Below, in pieces: positions 44,801 through 52,840 of a stretch of DNA of 64,000 bases. This stretch comes from Oscheius sp. JU75 (Eukaryota > Nematoda > Chromadorea > Rhabditida > Rhabditidae). How positions within the stretch are numbered: position 1 is the first letter of the stretch; each line of letters starts with the position of its first letter. The stretch covers positions 1,364,001-1,428,000 of the forward strand of contig JASJZC010000002.1 of assembly GCA_037178855.1 (NCBI GenBank). Direction: 5' to 3'. The notes under the pieces were generated by a model. That model was not told the origin of the DNA, made no database searches, and saw only the letters and a program-made list of their open reading frames with translations. Both the position numbers and the translations under genes were made by a program.

Positions 44801-45100
44801 TCTGAAAGAGGGATTAGGATGAGGAAAACCGACTCTTCTTGGAGAAATTAGAGTCGTGGGACTCACATCAAAAGCGGCTGGATAGCCGAGTAGGCGAGAT
44901 GTTTGAAGTGGCACCAGCCGGCATAGAAGGCACAGCCGATGAGGAGAAGAGTACAGGACAAGCACTTCCAGTAGCCAGCTTTCCGGAGAATTCGACAGAG
45001 ACCGGGTCGTCTGGGTCTCTGAAACTTTCTCTCTGTCTCTTTGTCTCTCTGTACTTACCGCTATATTGTTTTCAATATCAGTAGTTCTTGTCCCACCCAT
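41805..45100 (-). CDS. tmem-151-like: TMEM151 family membrane protein
   Basis: Homologue of vertebrate TMEM151A/B, neuronal membrane proteins of unclear biochemical function. Nine exons (45100-45059, 45018-44867, 44801-44678, 44599-44487, 43071-42984, 42951-42775, 42739-42531, 42460-42301, 42257-41805) give about 505 aa. Recognisable family blocks are GYWKCLSCTLLLIGCAFYAG (TM1), FGLMLYVVYIMECWHSRTKL (TM2), IVWWKSVCYHYMRRTRQVTR continuing across the intron into YRNGDA, TQVYYERVNSHTAG, EEQRTRFFNENEIRDDYMEV, and PPWFLHPVIFWLCSFCLLSW (TM3). The C-terminal 150 residues are Pro/Ser/Arg-rich with a PPSYEV motif. The intron at 42,952-42,983 is only 32-35 nt, the acceptor being ambiguous by three bases. 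The 1.4 kb fourth intron contains an antisense Ly6-like gene and an inverted copy of exon 1. A TTTTCAG acceptor 23 bases before ATG suggests trans-splicing. Confidence 0.88.
43357..43923 (+). CDS. Ly6/three-finger-like GPI-type surface protein nested in TMEM151 intron
   Basis: Intronless gene for a 188-aa secreted or GPI-anchored protein, lying antisense inside intron 4 of the TMEM151-like gene. The signal peptide is KTLLLMLLLVCCYRAEE. The Cys-rich core runs from LKCYVGDKEQTCKPTDVCLI through CVERKTEANSKCVV to CACDVNLCNKD, ending in the CN motif typical of Ly6/uPAR-type folds. A long Ser/Thr/Glu mucin-like stalk with TMETT-type repeats follows, then a C-terminal hydrophobic segment (MAMAIVPVLIALIQRE) suitable for GPI attachment. 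The stop codon runs into an AATAAA signal, so the 3' UTR is minimal. It differs clearly from the two Ly6-like paralogues at 48.5 and 50.7 kb. Confidence 0.8.
   Translation: MVAPIKTLLLMLLLVCCYRAEEAANSTPSTVSTASTPLKCYVGDKEQTCKPTDVCLITRKNSGVVQRECVERKTEANSKCVVATDASQSSYRCACDVNLCNKDIEMAQQHQLGKSAASSAAAVTEEVSSPTTTEKDIQSTMETVQTTMETTVETTEEHDDESGYSEKNDCAQMAMAIVPVLIALIQRE
44215..44279 (+). pseudogene. Inverted copy of TMEM151 exon 1
   Basis: This 65-base segment repeats, in opposite orientation and with one mismatch, the 5' flank, all 14 codons and the GTAAG donor of TMEM151 exon 1 (45,055-45,119 on the minus strand). The copy reads MGGTRTTDIENNLA on the plus strand. It lies inside intron 4 of the same gene, so exons 2-4 are flanked by inverted copies of exon 1. 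Confidence 0.9.
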
Positions 45101-47287
45101 TCGAAAATCACATTCCTCCTTCTGAAAATCACAAAAACTTCAAGGAAGTAAGGAAAGAAGGAGCCGAAATCAAAGAGCCAAGCGGCGTAAATAGGAGCCA
45201 ATTTGTTGAGGGGGGAGGGGAAGTGGAGCTGGTGGCCAGAAGGGCTGTTGATTAGCCCAGAGACGAGGTAATGTGACTCATTAGAATGTTAATTTGGGCA
45301 GTGAAATATGGGACAGAGAAACAGGGAGACAGAGAGACACAATGACAGAAATAAATGCCTTCCTGGCTTAAAAGTTTCCGTTCTGGGAGGTTCGATTACC
45401 CAGAGAGAGGGAGAGAGAGAGACAGGAGATGAAAGATAAAGGGACGACATGTGGCAGCATAATTGACGGAGCAGACAGCGGAAGAACTTTGAGGGTGAGG
45501 CAGGAAGAACAGAAAAGAGGAAGAGACTACTCTAATGGAGGTGGATTAGAGACGGGAGAGCTATGCGTTCCCTCCGACGAAACACTGAACCGCCAAAAGG
45601 CGCCTCTTGAGCCATCGGCGTAAGTGGGTTTGCTGGCACGCTCACTCTCTTTCTGGATTTACGAGAACTCTATCCATTTTCAAAGTTTTTGCATTCTTTA
45701 CTGATGAGTGTGCGAACTTATTTGCATGTAGTCTGGCAAATACTGACCTCATTGGCCTCCCTGACTGGTTCCCACCAGAGAAAGATGAGATGGGTACTGA
45801 GAGAGACAGAGGGAAGGATACAGAAAGGAAGAAAAACTGTGAGACATAGCCACAGAGAGACAGGGAATGACTTAAAAACCAAAGGAAGGAACAGAATGTG
45901 CCTTTCTGATGGACACATTTCGTCCAGTAATCCCCACCAGGCTTAGTCGGGTCTTTACCTCGCTTCTTTACTGCTCCTTGATACACGATTCCTCTAGAAA
46001 AAGCCTATAGAAAGAAAGAAAAGTTGCGACGGGACCCACTGCCCCGGAAGGATGGATTGTGGCAATGCTATTAAAAAGGACATCGAGTCCGTCAATTGGA
46101 AGCCGGCCGGAGATTTACGAGAGACAGAGAGAGAGAGAGGGGGAGACCCGGGGGTCCCGTCCATCGGACTAGGCTGCTCTGGCCCCGGGAGCTTCTGACT
46201 TGAAAAAGAGCTTGATTGTGGGCCCCTGGGGGAGAGCAAAGTTGGAAGAAGGATAGAAGGAGAGGGATAGAGAGACAGTTGGCTGAATTGATAGATGGGG
46301 AGGTTCAGAGAGATGAGAGGTTCAATACTCAAGACTTCTCTGGCACATACATTGGCGTACTCTTTGAAGTTTTATTGACCAAATAGCTTCGATGGATTCT
46401 CATTGTTACAGTGTTCGTTCGCTTCCACAAGCCTGTCAATTTGTGTCTGTCACCCTGTCATTTCCAAAACATGATATTGTACTTTCAACCGGTCATCCGT
46501 TACCCTGTTGCTTCCAAGCTTGCCTCGTCTATCGTATGTCAATCCCTTGTCATGCCGTGGTCAACCGTTTCCTTCCATTCCTGTCTACCTCTTGTTCTGT
46601 TAATCAGTCAGTTTCTTATACTATCTCTGTCAGCTTATCCCTTTTGGATCTCTATTCAAGAAAAATAGTTTTCCTAGTAAAAGTAACTTGAATACTGAAA
46701 CTTACTTGCAAGACTCTTGCCATATAACCTAAGTTTGAGGTGACTTATAGAAGCCTAAGCAAACTCGCCATGATTATCTTTTTTTCCCAGAGCAATAGTA
46801 CATCCGAAGCCTATTCATCATAAGAGAAACATTTGTTTCAAATAGTGCCCCCAGAATTGAAAACATCGTCTGATAACGAAAGCAAATAGCAGTAAATTTT
46901 CGAACACAAGCATTGTCTAGAGTCACAGGTTCTGCATCCTTTACTTTGAACTAACAACTGGGTTCCCTCCAAAACAAGCTCAATAATGTGCTGGAACGAG
47001 GAAATCGGGGGGTGTTGGAGCTGACGCCGGAGAGAGAGGGTCAAATTTATGAATAGCTCCGAAATAGGGCGAGAGTCGAAGAAGCAGATCTCCCCAGAGA
47101 TGCGGATTCTCGAGAAAGCAGACTGAATCTTCCAGAAACTTCAGTGACAGTGACAGCGTGTTTTCACCCCCTACCATCTAAGCAAACAAAGTAGGACCAT
47201 GAGACAGTCAGCTGCCCGTGTTTTCCAATTGACTCATTGTTATGCCTTGGGGAAACCCCAAGACTCATGTTTGGACAAGGAGTTCGC
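45101..47287. other. 2.2 kb intergenic region
   Basis: Upstream of the TMEM151 gene and the second His-rich gene. ACAGAG tracts lie at 45,310-45,345, 45,405-45,425 and 46,120-46,140. No protein gene is supported. A sequence resembling the end of nematode SL1 (see findings) is at 46,718-46,741. Confidence 0.4.
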
Positions 47288-47295
47288 TATAAAAG
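47288..47295 (+). promoter_or_regulatory. TATA box of His-rich gene 2
   Basis: TATAAAAG, 44 bases before the ATG, matches the TATA box of His-rich gene 1 exactly. Confidence 0.7.
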
Positions 47296-47338
47296 AAGGC
47301 TGGCCAGAGAGAACTGATCTGCCTAGATACTATTCAAC

Positions 47339-47575
47339 ATGTCCTATCATCAACCTTACGGTCCTTATTATGGCTACGGCGCACCGCCACCGATGCCTTG
47401 TGGAATGTATAATAATCCCCCTCCCGTCATGGTTCAAGAACATCATCACGATGACCACCATCAGCATCACGGACATCACGGCGGCTTCTTTCACAATCTG
47501 TTCCATGGTGGTCGACATCATCATCACGACCACCATGACCACCATCATGACCATACTCACGATCAACACTTCTAA
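47339..47575 (+). CDS. Small Pro/Tyr- and His-rich protein 2 (78 aa)
   Basis: Paralogue of the 71-aa protein at 40,908. Intronless. The N-terminal half is Pro/Tyr/Gly-rich (MSYHQPYGPYYGYGAPPPMP), followed by a short Asn-Pro-Pro-Pro-Val linker and a C-terminal half dense in His with Asp interspersed. The island FFHNLFHGG corresponds to LLHDMFHG in the other copy. The Asp-His alternation here could make a stronger metal-binding surface than the nearly pure His runs of gene 1. It has TATAAAAG upstream and AATAAA within 20 bases after the stop. No signal peptide; function unknown. Confidence 0.75.
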   Translation: MSYHQPYGPYYGYGAPPPMPCGMYNNPPPVMVQEHHHDDHHQHHGHHGGFFHNLFHGGRHHHHDHHDHHHDHTHDQHF

Positions 47576-47689
47576 ACTTTATATAAGCCAATAAATATAA
47601 TAAGAGAAACAAGAGGTGACAGAAAAAGAGGACATGTTTCGATAGTATACTTTATCCGCTCTAGAAACAGGAGTCGGACAGAGAAGGAA

Positions 47690-48287
47690 CTATTTCTCCT
47701 GTATGTCGTCTTCGTCCTCGACCGCGGGCCTGTACGAATTGACTCCGGGAGCTTTCATGAAGGCGAAGAGAAGAATCGTCAGTCCTTCTAAGATGACGAT
47801 TAATCCGGCCGAGATCTACAAAAATAGTTGTTTGGATAGGGGACAGACAGAGAGAAACAGATAAAGAACAGAAAAACTAACCAAACAACCACTGGCGAAC
47901 ACCTGTGCATTTTTGTGATTGGTAATGCCGACGAAGACTCCAAAGCAGATGGCTCCGGCTAGGTCGATGATGATGTTGAAGACGATGATGCAGATAAAAA
48001 CGAGCTTTGGAACCTTCTTGCGGGCCTTATTAATGGCGAAGAGCAGAAAGGTGACCAGGGCGATGATGCCACCGACGCCGATCAGTCCCGCTCCGGCATT
48101 TACTGCTTCGATCAGTTCGAAGCCCTCCATCGAGGTGATGACCATCAGACGCTGTAGAACAACTGCGACATGTAGAACCTAAAAATTGGAGAGTGACAGT
48201 GACAGTAACAGTTACAGTATCAAAAGAACTCACCAAGCTGGCCAGCAGTAGATGCGAGTGGACAATGAGCTTCGGCGGCTTCGTCAT
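47690..48287 (-). CDS. Four-transmembrane protein, unknown function (158 aa)
   Basis: Three exons (48287-48234, 48178-47882, 47815-47690) give 158 aa. Four hydrophobic helices are clear: IVHSHLLLASLVLHVAVVL, LIGVGGIIALVTFLLFAI, LVFICIIVFNIIIDLAGAIC and GLIVILEGLTILLFAFM. A basic loop (NKARKKVPK) lies between helices 2 and 3 and an acidic tail (VEDEDDIQEK) ends the protein. The topology resembles small tetraspan families, but I see no tetraspanin CCG loop or claudin motif. Intron 1 carries a (TGACAG)n tract. Its 5' flank and first exon have a decayed duplicate at 50,380-50,585. Confidence 0.7.
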
Positions 48288-48480
48288 CGCTCCGGATGGC
48301 TGGCGCCCTGAAATGCTCTAACTCTTGTGGAAACTTCTCTAATTGCTCGAAGAAGTTACATTTTAAAAGTTTGTGGAAACAAACAGAGGTAATTAAGCCT
48401 TTCTGCAGCTTCTCCAAGAGTGTTCTACCGGAAATATATCCACTGACCCCTGTCAGCCTGTTTCTCTCATCAGTACCACT

Positions 48481-48890
48481 TTATTGACAGAAATAGACAA
48501 CCAAGCTGAAAACGGTCACAAGAGCTCCAGTTAACCCTCCAACAGAATTGCACAGATTCCCGGAACAGAGACAGTACACGTTCTTGTCCTTCGTAGTGCA
48601 TTTTGGAGCACTTGCACCAGGTCGTTGATAGAAAACTTGTGGACTAGCACAGCCAAAGTGGCTGCCCTTATGGAAGCCTTGGATCTCGTTCTTGATCACG
48701 TACTTGTAGCACATAAATCCATTACCGACACAGACACGGATGTTACTATTCTGAGGCTTGTAGTCGGTACTGTGGGAACCTGGAATAGGGTTCTTTTTGG
48801 GAAAAATGAAGACTTACTGGTGTCGTAACATTGAAGAAACTGGGAGAAGACCAAAGGAATAGAGAAAACCAGAAGAAAAGCCCAGTGCAT
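48481..48890 (-). CDS. Ly6-like GPI-anchored protein A (123 aa)
   Basis: Two exons (48890-48818, 48779-48481) give 123 aa. A signal peptide (AFLLVFSIPLVFSQ) is followed by a Cys-rich domain: LQCYDTS, VCVGNGFMCYKYVI, KGSHFGCASPQ, GASAPKCTTKDKNVYCLCSG and NLCNSVGG, the closing CN being the Ly6/uPAR hallmark. A C-terminal hydrophobic stretch (GALVTVFSLVVYFCQ) suits GPI anchoring. It is the inverted paralogue of the gene at 50,705-51,113: both have a first exon of 73 nt and a second of 299 nt with identical phase. The homology extends about 120 bases upstream of the start, past a TATA-like element. Likely a surface protein; partner unknown. Confidence 0.82.
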
Positions 48891-49061
48891 GACTTTCGGT
48901 CTGTCCTTAAAATCGTGATGCGCCTGTGCATATAACTGGACCTCTGACTCACGGATTAGTATGTTTTATCACGAATGGACACTCTTTTGCAAGAAAAACT
49001 ACTTGGATAGAGACAGAGAGGCAAACACAGAGACAGTATAGAACTTTATTATCGACTAGTA

Positions 49062-49575
49062 TCATGAAGAACCAGTGTCGTTTCCCTGAAGGAGGGTGAG
49101 GAAGAGCGGAGTGGAAGAGATCGAATCTACAACAGGACGACAGATCTAAAAGCGCTTTGCTTCTGAATAGAATGACTTATAGGACTCACTGAGCAAGAAA
49201 AGGGACAGTTTGTCTTGAGCCAAAGATCACAGCTTGTCTGGAGATTAGCTATCCACAGCGGACACTGAAATTAAGAGTACAGTGACATGGACAGAGCTAG
49301 TCTGTTTGCTGGCCTCGCTAGACTTTTAAACTATCCCTCACGTCTAGACACACTTTAATGCAAATCCTTTCCAGGTTTGGAACTGTACTACTATACCAAT
49401 AAGGGATTACCATTGCCGGTCGCTGTCTCTCTATCAGAAACCATGTTCACAAAAATCACTCACATACTTCCCTGTCCACATCGGCACATGGTCCAGCCGC
49501 GGCATCAGCTGGAACCAAAAAAGAACGTAGAATGAAGAGGCCGATAATAGGGATAAGTGCAGCTGTGGACTGCAT
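49062..49575 (-). CDS. Small secreted ShKT-domain protein (88 aa)
   Basis: Three exons (49575-49468, 49264-49190, 49145-49062) give 88 aa. The signal peptide is STAALIPIIGLFILRSFLVP. A single ShK-type six-Cys module follows with spacing C-x6-C-x10-C-x7-C-x3-C-x2-C, visible in CADVDRE then CPLWIANLQTSC and NCPFSCSIC. A 22-residue Ser/Thr/Leu tail ends the protein. ShKT modules are abundant in nematode secreted proteins and metalloproteases; the family is named after a channel-blocking peptide, but the Lys-Tyr pair linked to that activity is absent here, so no channel activity is implied. The first donor was placed at GAA/GTATGT to keep the Cys frame. An in-frame ATG 30 bases upstream is an alternative start. 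AATAAA lies about 20 bases past the stop. Confidence 0.65.
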
Positions 49576-49605
49576 CTCGTTGAAAATATACAGCAGGAGA
49601 TTCAT

Positions 49606-50379
49606 TACTGAACATTTATAGTAAGGAGAAGGAGAAGTGACGACGAGTTTGAAGTAAAAGCGGTTTTTTGTCAGCAGTTAAATCCGTTAAAGGAGTCTTG
49701 AAGAAACTAGTTAGATAGGATCTTTTGGCAGGGGAGAAGTCTCATGTTGTGAATGTTAAACTGTGGTGGAATTGAGGAAGGGAGACAGAGAAACAGCGAG
49801 ATAGAGATTCAGAGAGACAGAGAGTCAATTCTGTTGACGAGAGCGAGAACAAGAGGATTGTGAACGGGTAGCATGACCAGCCAGACAAGGGCAGGCAGAA
49901 TCAATCAGTTGAAGGTCAAAAGGTGCGCGCAGTGAAAACGAAAGAATCGAAAGGAACAGCTGGTTTTCTCGACTACATTTGTGTATTTTGCGGCGTGTGC
50001 GCGCGAGAGGAGAAAGGGTCGAGTGAGAGAATGGCATGCCGGTTTCTCGAGACGTAATCCGCTATCAAACGGACGCGAGAATCTCATTGGCAACTTTATA
50101 GGGAGGGAGAGTGGCATGAGAAAGTAGAACGGGTTCCACCTGTTGTTTTGTTTATCACTTTCTGTTGCAACCAGTCTGTCTCTCAGTTGGAAAGTCATTG
50201 CTGTAAATAGGTTCTGGAAGAGGGTAGTTGTCTTGAAAAGGATGACATTTTGGTGGACGGTCGTCGAGGCAGTCAGGAAGTAACTTCCTTGACTAGCCTC
50301 AATTGTATGAAGAAGCACGGAATAGTAGATTGAGCAGAGAGACAGAGACAGTCCGTTAGTCAAAGCCTTGAGTAGAACT
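49606..50379. other. Spacer upstream of ShKT gene
   Basis: No gene is supported. A minus-strand frame of 152 codons (49,905-50,363) crosses low-complexity sequence and shows no domain, signal peptide or splice context that I trust. Confidence 0.35.
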
Positions 50380-50585
50380 CTTTAAAAAGCGATACGAGTT
50401 CCAGATTCTGCTGCAGGAAGACTTGATTACCTCTGAAACTTTTGCAACAGAAAATTTTAAAACTTAAAATTCTCGAGCAATTAGAGAAGTTTCCAGTAGA
50501 ACTCGAGCAATTCAGTGCGCCAGCTACCTGGAGCTTATTGTCGACTCGCATCTACTGCTGGCTAGCTTGGTGAGTTCTATTTCTG
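50380..50585 (+). pseudogene. Decayed copy of the four-TM gene's 5' flank and exon 1
   Basis: On the plus strand this repeats, inverted and diverged, the flank and exon 1 of the four-TM gene at 48,234-48,400. Shared blocks include CGAGCAATTAGAGAAGTTTC, GGCGCCAGC (here GTGCGCCAGC), ACTCGCATCTACTGCTGGC and AGCTTGGTGAGTTCT. About 19 bases holding the start codon are deleted, so the fragment cannot encode the protein. It abuts the promoter of Ly6-like gene B. Confidence 0.8.
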
Positions 50586-50704
50586 TCTCTGTCTCTATCC
50601 AAGTCATTTTTCTTGCAAGAGAGTGTCCATTCGTGATCAAACATGCTAATCCATGACTCAGACAGACCCAGTTATAAAGATATGCCGATCACGAATGACC
50701 GGTC

Positions 50705-51113
50705 ATGGTCATGCTCTGGACAATTCTTCTAATCTCTTTCTTCTCATACTCCCAGTCTCTCGAATGCTATGTGAACAGTAAGACTTTATGTTTTCAATTG
50801 GGAACCCATTACAGTATCTCCCAGTACCAACTACAAGCCTCAGAACCGTGACATCCGTCATTGTAACGGTGATGAATTTATGTGCTACAAGTACGTGATC
50901 AAGAACAAGATCCAAGGCTACCATAAGGGTATCTACTTTGGCTGTGCTAATCAGGAGATGGTCTCTCTACGACCTGGTGCAAGTGCTCCAAAATGCACTA
51001 CGAAGGACAAGAACGTGTACTGTCTCTGTTCCGGGGATCTGTGCAATTCTGTCGGCATATCCTCTGGAGTTGTGATGGCTGTTGTCACGCTGTTCGTTTC
51101 CAGCTTTCAATAA
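50705..51113 (+). CDS. Ly6-like GPI-anchored protein B (123 aa)
   Basis: Two exons (50705-50777, 50815-51113) give 123 aa. The signal peptide is LWTILLISFFSYSQS. The mature domain shows LECYVN, FMCYKYVIKNKIQGYHKG, FGCANQE, GASAPKCTTKDKNVYCLCSG and DLCNSVG, then a hydrophobic GPI-type tail (GVVMAVVTLFVSSFQ). It is the inverted paralogue of Ly6-like gene A; exon lengths are identical. The segment from MCYKYVI to the CN motif is nearly unchanged, while the signal peptide, the region after the first Cys and the tail have diverged. A TATAAAG lies about 30 bases upstream of the start. Compared with A, the VCVGNG segment reads HCNGDE. Confidence 0.82.
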
Positions 51114-52840
51114 ATACTACTAATCTAAGCGAAGATAGGAGTTTGTCAAGGCCTGGATATTAGAGAGACAGGGTGACATTGGTCGCCTGATAGCTTGAAC
51201 AGAAAAGTAGAATGGCAGATTGGCTAGCCGCGACAATATGAGTTAGGCGACACTAAAAGCACCAATGGACAGCTGTTCAGTTACCTGTACAGTGAGAAAG
51301 TTGTAGCAATGCTACAAACAATTTACGGTATCAGTCTTTATTTGAGAAAAATTCTAATCACTGCACCGAGAATTCGAGTGCTGCTGTATAACTTCCACTG
51401 CCGCCCGCTTTCGAAATTACTTGGATGCCAGCCTGGAAGGAAGGTATAGTGAATTGTACGCAGGTCCTCCTCGTAGCGAAAAAACTTTACCAATAGACAA
51501 GAGAACAGAGAGTACAAGTCTTGTCATCAAAATGGATCCTCTCTACCTCCAGCACCCTGTCATATTATACTATCTTCGCGAAAGTAAATCCTTTTTGAAT
51601 CTTTGAGCCGAGTTTTCCGGAGAGTTGAAAAATTCTTTTCAACTATACAGAGAAATGAAAGTTATTTCCAAAGACATAGCTCGCTTGCACGTATTCTATC
51701 AGCATCATACAAAATGAAAAATGATGTGATGTGTGGACATTGTAAAAATTGTTTTTTTGCAGCTGAGTAATCGAACGTATACTGCTCCAAAGATGTCTCT
51801 TTGTCTCTCTTTCTCTCCTCTTAATACTGAGCATCTGACTCACAGTTCACGTACCATTGAACTGTTTGTGATTGTGACTCCGTCCACTTGAGTGAGTAAA
51901 CAGACTCTTTGACGCCTCGGTCTATAACTCTACTTTTCTTTTCCTGGACATGGTTCTTCTCTGAAAAGTGACCTTACTTCCCGCGCAGGCTGATGTCTGC
52001 CCTGCGTACTTTATGACCCTCTTTCGTGATCGCCGATCCTACTGACAATAGTCGTCGGTGTCTTCTCCTCGTGTTTAACGCCACATTCTCACGGAAAGTC
52101 ACAGAGCTTCATTGGCTATTTGCTCAACAAACTCGTCCACAAAACTATTGCCCGGAACGAACTGTTTGAGCCTGTGCCAAGGTCGAGAAAGGCGGCCATT
52201 CTTTTATGACTTCCTCAGTCGTTTTTCGATTTTTCCAGGTGTTGCCAATGTCTTCCAGCAAGTGATAGTGACAAGTTCTTGATTCCTCTGCGAGCAAAAT
52301 ATAATTTCCGCTCTCGCCTGTTCACTCGCTCTTTCTCACGTGCTCTCTGAATAATCTACATCTTTTGTTCTCCGATTTCTCAACATTATATCATATGAGT
52401 GCATCCTAATGAGTCAGGGGGAGGTCGCAATAGCCCGCGTGCGCATGCACCCACGAGATCTCTCTTTGTTTCAATATTGGGTGCACTCCCTTTGAACATC
52501 CGCCCAAATACATCCACTCCTTTTTTGGTGTTTGTCTCGGTTTTGTCTATTCATAGTCTTTCGAGAAAGACTGACAGAAAAAAAGAGAAACAGAGAGAGC
52601 AGAGAAAGCAAGTGACCTTTAGGTCCATATGTTTATATTCACACCGCGTCCTCGTGCACCGAGTGCTCAATGAGTCAACTTTCTTTTCCTTGCGCGTTTT
52701 CGCTTTTTATCCCGTTCCTGCAGCTGCCAGCTGATGCAACTGCAGGAGCAGGATGATCATGTGGAGAGACAGAGATACTTTGGACGTTCTCTCACGCGCG
52801 AGTCTATTAATAGGATTCCTTTTACAGGATACCCCCAACA
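51114..52840. other. 1.7 kb intergenic region
   Basis: No supported gene. AT-rich to 51,900, then mixed sequence with CTCTCT tracts. A TTCCTTTTACAG acceptor ends at 52,827, thirteen bases before the sugar transporter ATG, and probably receives a spliced leader. Confidence 0.4.

Noticed and set aside
47330-47569. Antisense Met/Val-rich frame opposite His-rich gene 2 (and its twin at 40,899-41,117)
   Set aside because: CAT/CAC codons for His read as ATG/GTG on the other strand; TATA box and AATAAA fit only the plus-strand genes.
49905-50363. 152-codon minus-strand frame
   Set aside because: No signal peptide, domain, even codon use or splice context; partly overlaps repeat DNA.
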